Source: Pelomyxa schiedti
Taxonomy: Eukaryota > Evosea > Pelobiontida > Pelomyxidae
NCBI GenBank assembly: GCA_020536535.1
Contig: JAHLWZ010000192.1
Coordinates: forward strand, 1-63,413
Direction of reading: 5' to 3'
DNA length: 63,413 nt
Shown here: one piece after another, positions 10,713 to 23,159 of the stretch
Layout of the letters: each line of letters starts with the position of its first letter
Position numbering within the stretch: the first letter of the stretch is position 1
Translations under genes and position numbers: made by a program
Notes under the pieces: model-generated
Told to the model about the DNA's origin: nothing
The model's database searches: none
Seen by the model: the letters and a program-made list of their open reading frames with translations, nothing else

Positions 10713-12319
10713 ATGTCGGCGTCTACGTGGTGCACAGTCGAGTCTGACCCTGGTGAGTCTGTTTGATCAATTGAATGCACTGCGTCTGCGCAATTGAGTG
10801 AATTTAACAAAAAGGGGTGTTTACTGAATTGATCAGTGCCATGGGGGCGAGGGATATTCAAGTGGAAGAACTTTACTCTTTGGAGGAAGGAGGTAATTAT
10901 GGGACTGGGGTGAACCACATTTGGAACAAAACACAACAAATAAACAGTATGGGATTCTATGAGGCCAGTCTATGGGCTGATATTTTTGTTCAAATGGAGG
11001 GATGAAGGGACAACACAATCATTGCCCTCTTATATGGATGACTTTGCTTTTATGACGCCAAATGTCTTTTTTGCCAATCAGGTTGATTTCATTTATGCTC
11101 ATAATGTTTCTTACACTTACTTTTCTCCTGTAAAAGGTTGTGAACAATGCTTGTGCTACTCAAGCCATTCTGTCTGTTCTGTTAAATTGCCCTGATTCCG
11201 TGGACGTAGGTGACGAACTTAGGAAATTTAAGGACTTCACGAAGGAATTTCCCCCAGGTACTGTCATTTTGGTCACTTCACTTCTTAGAAATGACTACAC
11301 AGAGGCCAAGGGTTTGTCAATTACAAACTCAGATGTAATTCGTAATGCTCACAATAGTTTTGCTAGGTTGTTTTTGCTTTCGAGTGTAGACGGTTAACAT
11401 TGCCATAGGCCGGAGCAATTTGTATTCAGCAAAAAGAAGAAGCATGAAGATGACGATGATGATGTGTACCACTTCATCGCCTATGTTCCAATCGAGGGAG
11501 TATTATATGAGCTGGATGGGTTGAAACCTGGTCCCATTGCCTTAGGTATCAAATATGTAAATATTCATTTTATCTAAGCTTGAGTTAAAGGACCATGTGC
11601 GGACCGAGACTGGCTCGAATTGGTCAGGCCAGTAATTCAGAAAAGAATAGACCGATACGCATCTAATGAAATACACTTCAATCTTATGGCAGTTATTAAG
11701 AGTAGAAAAGTTGTTTTTGCTGAGGTTAATTACAAGTCCCCTGCCTCTAAATGCAATCTAAACTTTTTTATAGGAAATTGCAAGACTTCAAGCAGAGAGA
11801 GCTCGACTTGTAGAAGAAATTGGTGCAGGTTTGTTCACCCTTTTTTCCATCAAAAATAACCGGCACTGCAAATCCTTTCTTCAGGCCAGATTATGCAAGA
11901 CACACCATCATCGGCAAGTGCTACACCACAGGCTGGCCAGTTACAACAAATAGATACTGAGATTACCAGTTACAACCTTAGAATTGCAGAGCAAGATGAA
12001 AAAATGCGGCTGTGGGAGGTGATTCCCACCACCCAAACAAAACACACAACAAAAAACCAAACAAACAAACAAAAAAAAAAAAATCCACTTTTTAACCAAA
12101 AACACCCAACAGGCTGAAAACAGGAGAAGGAAGTTCAACTACGTGCCATTTATAGTCAACATGCTGAAATGTTTGGCTGATTCAGGACAATTAGAAGGCC
12201 TGCTCAATGACGCCCTGGCTAAGGAGGAACAAGAGAGGGCCGCCAAAAAGAGGCGGAAAGAGCAATCACAATCTCAAACACAAGCTACTACAAGCACAAC
12301 AACGCCTCACCTACCTTGA
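10713..12319 (+). CDS. UCHL5: UCHL5/UCH37-type ubiquitin C-terminal hydrolase
   Basis: Cysteine deubiquitinase of the proteasome 19S particle (and of INO80 in animals), trimming ubiquitin chains. Exon 1 starts [14 protein letters not shown], then [19 protein letters not shown]. The catalytic centre is complete: oxyanion Gln and nucleophile Cys in FFANQ then [13 protein letters not shown], His in [12 protein letters not shown], Asp in [11 protein letters not shown]. It has the UCH37-specific C-terminal extension with the KEKEE-like coiled coil and the [14 protein letters not shown] and [20 protein letters not shown], which binds Rpn13 in known orthologues. The protein ends in a Lys/Arg then Thr-rich tail, TGA 12317-12319. 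The exon order is consistent and no catalytic residue is missing. Confidence 0.93.
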
Positions 12320-12442
12320 CTCTTACATTTCTCCAATTGAGTTTTTCATTTTTCATGTTCGCACTTCGAGTCTCTACAAAGTGGAAATGGAAACCTCTGT
12401 TTGTTTGAGGTTTTTTTTTTTTGATAAAAAAAAAACATGTAC

Positions 12443-14122
12443 TCAGGGGAGGGTTACAAGAAAAGGACCCCGTCGTACTACGGCATCGTGTATTTGTGGC
12501 AGGGAGAAAGAAGGAATAAGTCCAAGGGCTGAGGATATTGTCCCTGATTGCCTTTTGTCCAGGCCATCACTCAGTCTGTCTGTTGTGGTGTTTAGAGTCA
12601 ATAAATAGATATAGAGGATAGATGGACAAATCTCGGGCTAGCATACGGTGAAAGCGACCATGTTGGGTGGGGAAAAGAGACCACACAGGCTCAAATAGAA
12701 ATGACAGGGTTCCCCCCTTGAGATGTAACAAATGAGCTTCGGGTGGGTCCAGCTGAAGTTTGTTTGTTTGTTTGGAGTTATGGGTTGGTCAGAATAATTG
12801 CGGGCAGGACTCCTCCTACCTGAAGCGAATTGTGGGTTGTCAGCCAGTGGCCTTGCGGGGCCAGGCATTTCAGAATTGTGGGAGTGGGTGTGGGTGTTGC
12901 CAACAAGTCCAATACATAATCAACCCCTAATTGGCCTGTGCAGGCATTTACAGTGTCAAAAAGGGGTTTTCCGCTGCTCAAATCGAGTATAGATTCTGAG
13001 GTGAAGAATTAAGAAATGAGTACACAGTTCAAAGAGTTGGGGTGATTTACCAGTGTTGATATTAATATTTCCCAAAACCTGTAATTCTGTGGTGTTATTT
13101 ACAGTTGCTATAATGTGTAGGCCGATTTGTGAAGCCACTTGAATTGCTATATAGCCAATATCCTAGGATAATCTTAGAGCCTCAGAATATCATGAGAAAA
13201 AAAGTACAGTAGCTGCACCAAGAATCAAGATGTATTCTCCTGGCTTTGCATTACACCTTGAATATAAGGCAGTATAGGTGGTTATCAACCCACAAACAGA
13301 GGCAGTTGCGTCTTGGTGGCTTATTCCAGGTGGTTTGTGAACTAGAGTGAATAAGACAAGAACCCACTTTGATGAAATTACCAAGACAAAACCAAGGAAC
13401 TGTGATGTATTCTGCCAATGCACCACCACTTGAAAGAGAGACGCATCCTATTACTTCATCTCCCGTCTGGAAGCTAAGCGGAAGGAGTGCAGGGTACGAA
13501 GTCATTTCCCCTGAGTGTGGCTGTTCAAAGTTGCACAAAGAGTACTTAGATTAATGTCGTTTAAAATTATGTTAAAGTTTTGAGGTCTATAATAAATACT
13601 ATACCGTAAAAATTGAATCAACCACACCAGAAAAATGGCATCCAGGACAGTAGCCTGCACCCTCTAAATCAGCTTCTCCAACAACCTCTTTGAATTCACC
13701 TAAATAATGTAAGGAAGAAATGGAAATGCAAATGCAAATGTAATTTCCAACCTCTCATGAGTGCAATGTCTTCCCGTGTTATCACACAGCAGAAAACCTT
13801 AACCCTAACCATCATAATCCCACCTTCCTGCAATAAAAAGTGTCCAGTTGGCATTTATACATTACATGGGAGATAGATGAAATGAAGGGGAGAGGGGAAA
13901 AAAAAAAACCTCAGGTTGAGGGGCTCCAGGCACAGCAGCGTCCATCACCAAGCTCAAGCCCTGTTGTTGTGACGGTGTCCTGGGTTGCTCAGCAGGCAGC
14001 AGTGCCTCCACCCCACCAGAGACCAACTTGGTGCCCGGCACGCTCGCCAGCGTCGTGGTCGTCGTCGCCGCCGCTGCGTCGCTCTCCCTTATGAAACGAC
14101 GCAGCCGAACGGACTTCATCAC
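12443..14122 (-). CDS. CRYZL1-like medium-chain dehydrogenase/reductase
   Basis: A member of the zinc-free quinone-oxidoreductase branch of the MDR superfamily. Start ATG 14122 (MMKSVRLRRFIRESD). The middle exons give the GroES-like half (GDEVIGCVSLSSGGALAEYI) and the nucleotide-binding half (GEYILILGAA, VGYIAIQVASQIGLHIIAT). The later part GVDYVLDLLA, GHWLTTHNSLQLDPPEAH, LKGGTLSFLFEPVW is diagnostic of CRYZL1 rather than ordinary zeta-crystallin. I place the end at 12443 by splicing a further exon, RLSDGLDKRQSGTISS and LPQIHDAVVRRGP, which matches the end of CRYZL1. Without that intron the frame stops near 12558. Substrate unknown; NAD(P)H binding is expected. Confidence 0.82.
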
Positions 14123-14265
14123 GCCGATAAAAATCTAGTAGTTTTTTGATTTTCGTGTGTTTGTTGTGTGCAATGGGGAAATGGCGATAGCTTCTCCTCA
14201 CGGACAGGAAAAAAAATGACAATGCAGATGGTTGGGGTTGTGTGTTGTGAACTGGGCACGGTGTA

Positions 14266-16833
14266 CTAGTCCGACTGTGAGGAGTAGGACTTGCGGCGGG
14301 ACGCTGTGGACGTGGAGCTGTCACTGTATGCGCCGCTGTGTATCTCGTCCTCAGAGTCGCTGTCACTATCGCTGTCGCTGGCGTGATGGTGCTTGTGCTT
14401 GCGCACCACGCCCGCGGTGCTGGTGGCTGTGGGGCTGTGGTACGTGCGCGAGTGGCGGACCGGGAGCGATGACACGGCCCGCCGGGCGGGGTTGTTGTAC
14501 ACTGGGGTGACTATGGTGCTGGTGGGTGGTGGGTGGCCGCTGGTCTCGTCAAGAGTGTCTTGGCTCATGGGCGAGGCCAAGTGTGAGTGTGGGCCTGAGG
14601 ATAGGATGCCAATGGGCTGGGATCCGTAATGACGTTTCATTCTCTCGAGATCCCATAGGGCTTTTCCATTGGCCATGGCCTCTTCTGGTGTTTCTGCCTG
14701 TAGATTCGTGGTTAAATTTAAAAAAAAAAGGTACAGTGTGGCTTTACTCTAAGAAGGTATTCTATGGCAATGATGCTATCTCTACGACCAGTAAGCTTGA
14801 TCAACTTCTCTGTTCGTACAGTTTCGGAACTAGAGGAGTTACCCATTATGTTGATGTGGACCAAGCACACATTTGTGTAGGCCGATCCCCATAGGTCCGT
14901 TTGATGTGCTCTGCATTCCATAATTTGGCAGCATTTTTTCTTGCTTGTTCAGGTGTCTCGGCCTAGGAAATGAGGAGGTGGGAAAAATATGTTGAAAAAC
15001 CAACATCGAGTAAAGCAGATATCTGCTCCAATGAACTTCTCCGGCCAGTGATTTTCGTCAACTTATCGCGTTTCTTCTGTTTATCGATATTGGCGTCTTT
15101 ATGGTGGGATTTGTGATGTCCCTCCACGCCTGTTTTCTCTCGTGCCACACCATCAGCCCCAATAACATACCCACTACTCGTGCTGCTTACACTGCTATTT
15201 GAACTGTCAATATCTCCACTGCTCCCACCACCACTACTCGTAGCGATAGAGCTGCCTTCGATATTGGGAACCATCATTATACTGGCAGCACTCCCCCCTG
15301 TGGTATCTCTGTTTTGAAAACTTGTGGGGATCAGTGTAATACTTGGTGCTCCAAGGGTAGCGTGTGCTACTGGGGGTGTTGATGGCGTTGTTGTTAAGGG
15401 AATAAGTGTTGACACTGATGGTGCTGTTGAGACTGATGCTGACGTTGATGCTGCCGTAAATGCCGGTGTCGCAGTTGGTGCTGGTGCTGGCGTTGGAATT
15501 AGCGTTGGGGCTGGTGTTGAAATTGGTGCCGATGTTGATGCTGAAGCAGATGTCGATGCTGATGTTGATGTCGAAGGTGCCATCGGTGTTGGGGAGGATA
15601 CAAAAATGGATGTCAAGGTGGGTGGGTGTGTGGGTGGTGATGCAGAAGAATTAGTTGTACAGGTGTGTGCAAAAATCTGGGGTTGGGTGGGGGAAGTTGA
15701 TGACATTGCCTGTGTTTGATTTGAAGCAGGAGCAGTTTTAATACACCCAGGTCCTCTACTTCTACGCCAGGTATGAGGTTCCTCTCCACCACTAGGCTCA
15801 ACAGGTGTCTGTTCTGCGATACTAGTTGGTGGGAGGGTGTGTTGGCTGATTGCCTGTATATTCTGTAAAGAAGGAATTGTTGGAAGTTGTGGACCAGATG
15901 TGGAAGGGGGAGGAGAAGGAAAACTAGTGTGATGACCTGTTGGCGGAGTGGGTGGGGATGCTGTTGATGCAGTTGCTTGTGGAAAAGGGGTGTTTGAAGA
16001 AGATAAGGGTGATGTGGATGGAGATGAATTTGGGGAGACCTGGTTAGGTGCACGTGAAGGAACCATTCGTGGAGTTGTTATTGCAGTATTCTGAGGCGGA
16101 GTAGAAGGGGGTGTGCTGGATGAGGAATGTTGAGGGGATATTGGTTGTGTGTGAGAAGATGCAGAAAAGTGATGGGGAATAATACTGAAAATAGAATGCA
16201 TGTGGGGTGTTGATATGGTGTGTGCATGCGGTCGTGCCATTGGATTTGTACTAGCTGTACCAATCAAAAGTGGAGGTACTCCAGATGTAAAACCTGTTGT
16301 ACCAGGGGTAATGGAAGACAATTGTAAAGGCGGTGGAGCGTTAGATGCGTCCTTGCTAGAATTTCGCCTGTGTTTGGCAAGTGGAGGGCTGCTCATTGGT
16401 ACAATTTTGCGGTCCCCTGCACCAAAACTGGCCGTTCTGCCATCAATTCCAAAAGGCGGTGGGATACTCCCTGAACTAGCACTGAGAGGTACTGAAGGAA
16501 ACTGACTGGGTGCTGTTGTCATTGCTATGCTTGAAGCAGTGGCACCAAACGGTACCTTATCGAGGCCATCACTTTTTCCGAGGCTTTCGAACTCTACGAG
16601 AGGAGACTGGGTTTAAATGGCAGGGGTAAGCCTGCAGTCTCTCCATTATATACAATGTAACGGCGAGGGAGATGGGGGAAAAAAAAGCAAGGACATACAA
16701 TTCCCCCGTAGTAATTCTGATGGGAAAAAACCCTGGATATCAGATTCTCAAGGTACCTTATCCTATTGTCTTTTTCCTCCAACAGCCCCTCGTAGTGCTG
16801 CATCACGAGCCTCAGATCTTCTCTAGTCACCAT
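14266..16833 (-). CDS. Ser/Thr/Pro-rich protein with a twice-repeated unnamed module
   Basis: I do not recognise this family. The gene starts with a short coiled-coil segment, REDLRLVMQHYEGLLEEKDN then RIRYLENLI. The large exon at 14963-16522 encodes about 500 residues of Ser/Thr/Pro/Ala-rich low-complexity sequence. Then a two-part module occurs twice: first KLTKITGRRSSLEQISALLD followed by ETPEQARKNAAKLWNAEHIK and RTYGDRP; then KLIKLTGRRDSIIAIEYLL followed by ETPEEAMANGKALWDLERMK and RHYGSQPIG. The C-terminus is His/Lys-rich then Asp/Ser-rich (DSDSDSDSEDE), ending SSQSD at 14266. The repeated spacing over two exon pairs argues for a real folded unit. Function unknown. Confidence 0.7.
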
Positions 16834-17170
16834 GTCGCCCCCGTCGCTTTTTACACGCGACGTATCGCTTGCATTACCCCCGCCGCTCGCCGCCGTTTTT
16901 TTTTTTTTTTAATTTATGGTTGGTTTTGCATTGCAGTACGCGAACTGAGTTGATGACAAAACTGAAGGGATTCCCCGGATCTCCTGTCAATCCGGCAATT
17001 CGATTTATGCTGGTCGTTCTGCTTGTCACTTTGTTGGATCTTTTCTTGTCACTAGAGGTGCTGCCCCGTCAGTAAAGTATTAGGCGAAACACGCTGGATT
17101 TCAGAAGGAAGGGCGAGCAGGAGCAGACCAACAACAAAATTAAAGAAAAAGCACCCGGGAGGCGGCTGCG
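16834..17170. promoter_or_regulatory. Divergent promoter region, repeat-module protein / kinesin
   Basis: 337 bp between opposed start codons, with a T16-type run near 16900. No coding signal and no named element. Confidence 0.35.
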
Positions 17171-20100
17171 ATGGCGGACGCAATCAACGTGTGTGTCGTG
17201 TGTAGATTTAGGCCTCAGAATAAGCGGGAGTCTCTGTTGGACCAGCCCCCTCCCGAGTTCCACATCAACCAGCCCGACGACTACACCATCCAGATCTACA
17301 ACCCCGCAAAACGCGGTGACGACGTGTACTCGTTTGATCACATTTTCGGCCCTCAGTCGCCGGTGACGCAGGAGCAGATCTACAACGTGACGGGGTTCCC
17401 GGCAATCAAGTTCGTTCCCAATATTTTGTTCTACTAGCACGTAACATGTCTTCCCTTTTAGACATTGTTTCGAAGGACACAATGGATGCATTTTCGCTTA
17501 TGGTATTTTTGTGCACTTTTATTCTTATTCTTCCCTGTTAATACAAACAGGGCAAACGGGCTCTGGCAAAACTTTCACAATGTTTGGAGGGGCTGCTGAA
17601 GGCAATGACGACTGGACTATTGCTGGTGTAATCCCGCGAATTGGCAGGTAAAAAGTTGAATTGTATAAGAGCCTCAAAAAAAATTCAGGGAGATGTTTGT
17701 CCTAGCTAGTGGAGCGAAAGGTGTAAAGCACGTTGGGATAACCTGCACTTTCCTGGAAATTTACATGGAAAAACTCAAGTTCGCACTGAATTCTTTCTTG
17801 GGTGTTACTCAATCTGTTCAGGGATCTCCTTAATCCAAAATGTGAAGTACAACTCACTGTCCGACAGTCAGCTGAAAAAGGCATTCATGTACCAGGGCTC
17901 TCCGACTCAGATGTAAGATCAATTATCCTTTTGGGCTATTTAAGGCTACCTTCATCTTTCTTAATCCAGCATTTGGAATCAGATCGTGATCTTTTAGATC
18001 TTATTGCCTATGGAAACAGGTTTCGCACTTTCAGGCAAACAGGCATGAATGTACACAGCTCACGTAGTCACACGTGTGTTATTGTAGTTTTTGTCAAGCT
18101 GAGAGCTCACATCCCTTCTTTAATAGTGTCCTCACAATCAACATCACACAGACTATGGACAATGACGAAATTCTAAGAGCAAGATTGAATTTAATTGATT
18201 TAGCTGGTTCAGAAAGACTTTCACAGACTGGCCTGGCAGATGTTGGTGCTGAAGAGGTTGGCAGCCCATCCATGTTCCAACCTAATGTTGTTGGGTAGGG
18301 CATAAAAATTAACTTATCGTTGACAACACTGAGTTCTTGCATAAAAGCTTTAGGAACTGGTAAAGGTAGACCTCCTTTCAGAGATTCAGTGCTCACAAGA
18401 CTGCTACAGGTGGATACCCTTGTATTATAGAAATCCTCACTTCATAATCTAGGAGTCTTTGACAGGCAACTCTCGCACAGTTCTAGTCATTTGTGCCAGT
18501 CCTCATCACTCCAATGTTGCTGACACCCTTAGTACCATGAGATTTGGGCAACGAGCCAAAGAGATCAAGACTAAAGTTAGAGCAAATGTCCAACGGAGTG
18601 CTGAGCAACTTGAAGTTGCTATAGCAGAAGTATAACTTCCAACACCCCTGTATTTTGCCTTAGTAGACATTCAGGTAGAGAAACAAATCAAACTGCTTAA
18701 AGAGGAAAATCTGCAATTAGAAAAGGCCGTTGTGTCAGCCAAAGACCCAAGCTGGGTCCCTGGTTCTTTTGTATTTATAGTGCCTGTTGCCACTCCAGCT
18801 CCAGCTCCAGCTCCAACTCCCACGCCAGCAAAATCGGCAACACCATCTGCAACTGGAGCAACACCCTCTTCAAGTCCGACCCCTGGGTCGGCATCAACAC
18901 CTGCATCGACATCGACACCTGCATCAACAGCAAACTTGTCACGGTCTGCGCCACCTTCACACACACAATCAACCCCTGAAAAACCAGGAACTGGGTCCTC
19001 TGGTACCCCAAGCACAACAGGCACAAGAACCGTCTGTCCCAGTTTTTTTTCTTTTACTCCTTACTGGAAGTCAGGTTACTTCTCAGGCACCTAGCTGTCT
19101 GCCAGGAATTGGCTTTTCCCTTACTGAGGTATCTAGAATCTGAACACAATAACCCTTTTGTTCAACTTCTCTTTAGATTAATAAAGACATAGCCACCTTC
19201 AAGGAAACAAGTTCACAACAACTTAAAGCTTTACAAGGGAAGATTGACCAAGTAAGCGAGATACCTTATCTTTCTTATTCAATAATTCCACTAGCTCACA
19301 GCCAGCGATGAAGCCATCCAACAAACTCTGAAGCAGCTAGAAAATGACGAGCAGCAGGCAAAAGAACAAGCAGAAGACATTAAAAAGAAGTTAAATATTG
19401 AGTCTGAAAATATGGCTGCCTCCATGAAATATCATGATGAAGAAGTGAATGATGTTCTGAAAGAGGTTAAAGAAACAAAACAAAAAACCTCCCTTTGTTG
19501 GTTTAACTAACCCAAAACCACACTCTATAGACGGCTGATTTGCAATCTCAGATTGGAGAAATGAAAGCCCAAGCAAAAGAGTTGGAAAATGTCTTAGCGT
19601 CAGGGGTTGAATCCATGTCGTTGCTAACACGTGATAATGAAAAAGTATATGGTCTAACAGGAAGTTGCATACCTTTTAACCAGTGTCCACAGATAACACT
19701 GGAGAGAAATCTACTCGCTCAGCAGCTACAGCAGTGCAAGGAAACAGCCGTGAAGGCCCAACAGCAACTCAAACTTGTCCAAGAACATGGTGTTGTTCTG
19801 TTATTGTGGGTTTCTGTACCCTAACAAACCTAGTCGTGACCCAACTTAAAATTGTTGCTGAGCACGACAAACAACTGGAGGATTTGAGAGGTCAAGTCTC
19901 CAAGGCTGCAAGCTATATGGAAAAAGCTGTAAGTGCTCTTAATAAGTACCAACAAGAAATAGCGTCAATGAATGCTTCTTTCACAGCCTTGGTTTCAGCC
20001 CTCCCAAAAAAACCTACAAAATTCACTCTACATCCAGCAACAGAAACTGAAAGAGGAGGAGAGTTCCATCCAGGCTTTCTCTGCCTCCCTTGGGGAGGTT

Positions 20101-21840
20101 CAAACTTTCATTCAAGCCACACAAACTCTCAATGAGCGTTCTATTGCTGCACTCACTGCACAGCACGAGAGACGCAGATTGACTCTGGTTCAGGTATAAG
20201 CCCTCCATTTCCGCACAGCGTCAAACATAAGCGTGCAGTCGTTGGAACGGTCTCTATCTACCGTACTCTATTTAAAGCAGCACAACTCTACTTGGACAGA
20301 GCTCCCTGCTGCAGAGCAACTATTAAGGACAATGCTTTTGGAGGCAAACCCCGGTATCAACTAAGGGAAAAGCAACCAAGGTCTTTTTGACCAAATGTAA
20401 GGTTTCGACTTCAGTTCCTTAACGCCGAAGTCCGCACCGGCAATGAAAGAAGCTCTTGTGTCGGTTCTCACACAATACAAGGTTTCAATGACATTTTCTC
20501 CCCAGTTTTCCTCCAACTTCTGGCAAAGGATACAATGGTTGATGAAATTCAACTCCAAAATCAAATTCAGTGCCAATCCATAAATGACCTTGCTCAAATG
20601 GCAACAATCCGAGACGCCAGAGTTCAACAACTCCGAGCACAAAAGGTGGAATTGGACAATACAAATACCGACATGTCAAAGCAGGTATGTTAATTAGCAT
20701 TACTACTTGCCCACATAAATCTGTACCCAGCTTCCTGAACTGCAAGCCAAGGCAGCAACAGCTGTGAAACCCACTAAAAAGACCAAAGGTGGCCCGTCTT
20801 CGGCAGCGGGCGGCCAGGATCTAAGTGCCACACTGGAGGTTCTGCATTCTACTTACCCTTTCAGTTTGTAAATTTTACTTTTCTCACAGGCAGAAAAACG
20901 TAAGATAGAGCAATTGCGTTCTACAATCACCACACTCTCCAAACAAAAGCAAGAAGTGGGTTTTACAAACGATGCACTAGAAACAAAGTTTAATGGTATT
21001 GCTTGAATTAATTATCATTACTGATACAAAGTAACACAAAACAAGAATTAATTGTCAAGGAAAAATTGGAGGCAACCAATCTTGAGAAAATTACTTCTCT
21101 TCTTCAGCAAGAAACCCAGCGCGCGGTAAGTCAATCACAGTCAGCCAAAATGGTTCTGGCAAATGTTTCTAAGGGAAATGAAATGTATGTTGAAGCTAAT
21201 AATGGGTTTGCATTCATGGCTTTAGATTGCAAGAAGCTAAGCAACGACACACAAAGCTTGAACAGGAAATTGCTGCTATGACTAAAGCCAAAGAAGAACT
21301 CATTCAGCTGAAAGAAACTCTTGAAGTGCGCCAAATTGAGGAGGAGAAACTCCTTGCTCAGGTAGCACTCATTTTTAAACAAGCCCCAACTCACAGGAAA
21401 CAGGCAATAGAGGAACTTCAAAAACAGCAACAGCTCAGACTTGAACAAATTCAAAAAAGAGCAAGAATTTTCAAGCCAGTCAGAAGGTACCGCCAGATAT
21501 TTCGTTGTGAATATGAAATCCTTCTTACTCCAAATAGAGAAGTCCGGATTGACCTAGCGCAAGTCAAAAAAGGACTAAGAGCAACAAACTCCCCCCACCT
21601 TGAAGGTATGGTACTTCCTATATCTGATAACCTCAACCGTTTTCTTCTTACTAAATAATCACTCCAGCCGCTAAAAAGCTGGCAGAAGGTTACACAGTCC
21701 CAACCACAACACCTACTCCATCCACACCAACACAGCCAGCACACAAAGCAGTACCAACGCTATCTTCGGTTCCCAAACCAACAACCAGAGATACTTCAGT
21801 CAGCCCCAGGAACCCAACCAACCCACCAAGGAAATTGTAA
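17171..21840 (+). CDS. Kinesin heavy chain (kinesin-1-like), N-terminal motor
   Basis: ATP-driven microtubule motor. The motor begins [20 protein letters not shown] with [18 protein letters not shown]. The P-loop [14 protein letters not shown] is spliced directly after [13 protein letters not shown]. Switch I is [10 protein letters not shown] and switch II is [35 protein letters not shown] and [16 protein letters not shown] then [20 protein letters not shown] close the head, giving the kinesin-1/KHC pattern. An Ala/Pro/Thr-rich stretch (18780-19020) follows the neck coil, then long coiled coils to about 21480, and a Pro/Thr/Ser-rich tail ending NPTNPPRKL (TAA 21838-21840). More than 15 introns, most under 80 nt. 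Cargo cannot be read from sequence. Some exon edges in the coiled coil (20200-20500) are uncertain. Confidence 0.92.
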
Positions 21841-22035
21841 AAAAAAACCATTTCTCCAAGATAACGAAAAATACACTATTGAGTATTTTAATCAGCCACA
21901 GCTGATGGTCTGAAAAATAATCACCACCGAAAACTTTCGTGGGAGCTGGGGGCAACTAAAATTTTTGGTCAACGGAGGTGTCTCAACAAATGGTAAACAT
22001 TCTCAAAATAGTACACAGCTTCTCTGGGAGTTGTT

Positions 22036-22069
22036 CCACCCAAATGCAGTCTAGACTGCATTTGGGTGG
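22036..22069. repeat. Perfect 34-bp palindrome
   Basis: Two 17-bp arms meet at TCTAGA with no spacer: the left arm reads CCACCCAAATGCAGTCT. It lies about 195 bp after the kinesin stop and ends one base before the tandem repeat. Could fold as a cruciform or hairpin, or be a join artefact. Confidence 0.9.
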
Positions 22070-22070
22070 T

Positions 22071-22314
22071 TGCCCACTTATGCATCCCTCTCCTCAAGAG
22101 ACCCAAGCAAGTCAACAAGGTGTGGGGCAGGAAGGTAATTGGCGTGTGGAGAACTTGCAGTTTGTGCAAGGTGATGTGTGCCAACACACCTCTTTGTGCT
22201 GGTGTGGTGTGTGAGAAGAGAGCAAGGGGAGTTTAGAGAAGAAGTGCAATTGGCATGCATCACCTCCCAACCACAAAACCCACACCCAACCTTTCTTCCA
22301 CCCCCACAACCTTT
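22071..22314 (+). repeat. Tandem repeat unit 1 (244 bp)
   Basis: Starts TGCCCACTTATGCATCC and runs to the point where the same sequence begins again at 22315. Contains no convincing coding sequence; ORFs through it exist only because stops are sparse. Confidence 0.85.
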
Positions 22315-22578
22315 TGCCCACTTATGCATCCCTCTCCTCAAGAGACCCAAGCAAGTCAACAAGGTGTGGGGCAGGAAGGTAATTGGCGTGTGGAGAACTT
22401 GCAGTTTGTGCAAGGTGATGTGTGCCAACACACCNNNNNNNNNNNNNNNNNNNNNNNNNNNNNNNNNNNNNNNNNNNNNNNNNNNNNNNNNNNNNNNNNN
22501 NNNNNNNNNNNNNNNNNNNNNNNNNNNNNNNNNNTCTTTGTGCTGGTGTGGTGTGTGAGAAGAGAGCAAGGGGAGTTT
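22315..22578 (+). repeat. Tandem repeat unit 2, split by the assembly gap
   Basis: 22315-22434 repeats 22071-22190 and 22535-22578 repeats 22191-22234. The two pieces are contiguous in unit 1, so the N run sits inside a repeat copy with no missing unit sequence at its edges. Confidence 0.85.
22435..22534. other. Assembly gap (100 N)
   Basis: Exactly 100 N, the usual placeholder for a gap of unknown size. It lies in a tandem repeat, where assemblers commonly break. Confidence 0.99.
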
Positions 22579-22829
22579 GTTTTGCTGACTTATGCATTCC
22601 ATATCGCATTGTATAGCTTATGTCTCTTGATTGCAGTGTACGTTTGAGTTGAAATTCAGAATAACTATGTTAACTTCAGTGGAAGTACGCGGTACAGCTT
22701 CTGTGTTATGTGAATTACATGCCCCCGATTTATTAGTTGTGTTGTATTTTTTGGACTTTACTTGGTTGCCAAACCCCCCTCTATTTGTATTTACAGAATA
22801 AAGATGCACACAGAATACGCCGCACCCTA

Positions 22830-22985
22830 GCAAGCAACCACGCCACACCGCACTGCGCCGCGCCGCACCACCACGCCTCCACCGCGCCACGCCGCGCCGC
22901 ACCGCACAAGACCGCGCCGCACCGCGCCGCACCAGACCGCGCCGCACCACACCGCACCGACGACGCCCCTGAAGCTGCCGCGCCG
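22830..22985. repeat. GC-rich simple-sequence tract (GCCGCACC-like)
   Basis: Imperfect repeats of CCGCGCCGCACC type over about 155 bp, far above local GC content. Any ORF through it is compositional (Ala/His/Pro-rich). Confidence 0.8.
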
Positions 22986-23159
22986 CACAGTCTCTACGAA
23001 CTACAGTCCCCGCACCAAGCGCCGCCGCCTCGCTCGTCCAACGCCACACTCACGACTACCTTGGAATCGCTCGCGTGCGGCACCGTTTGCAGCTGCCTGT
23101 CGGTGTTGCGAAACCGGCACCGCCGGTCGTGTGTTTGTGTTTTTTTTTTCTTTTTACGT

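Noticed and set aside
22078-22647. Several ORFs on both strands across the first N run
   Set aside because: They exist only because N codons contain no stop; the DNA is a tandem repeat.
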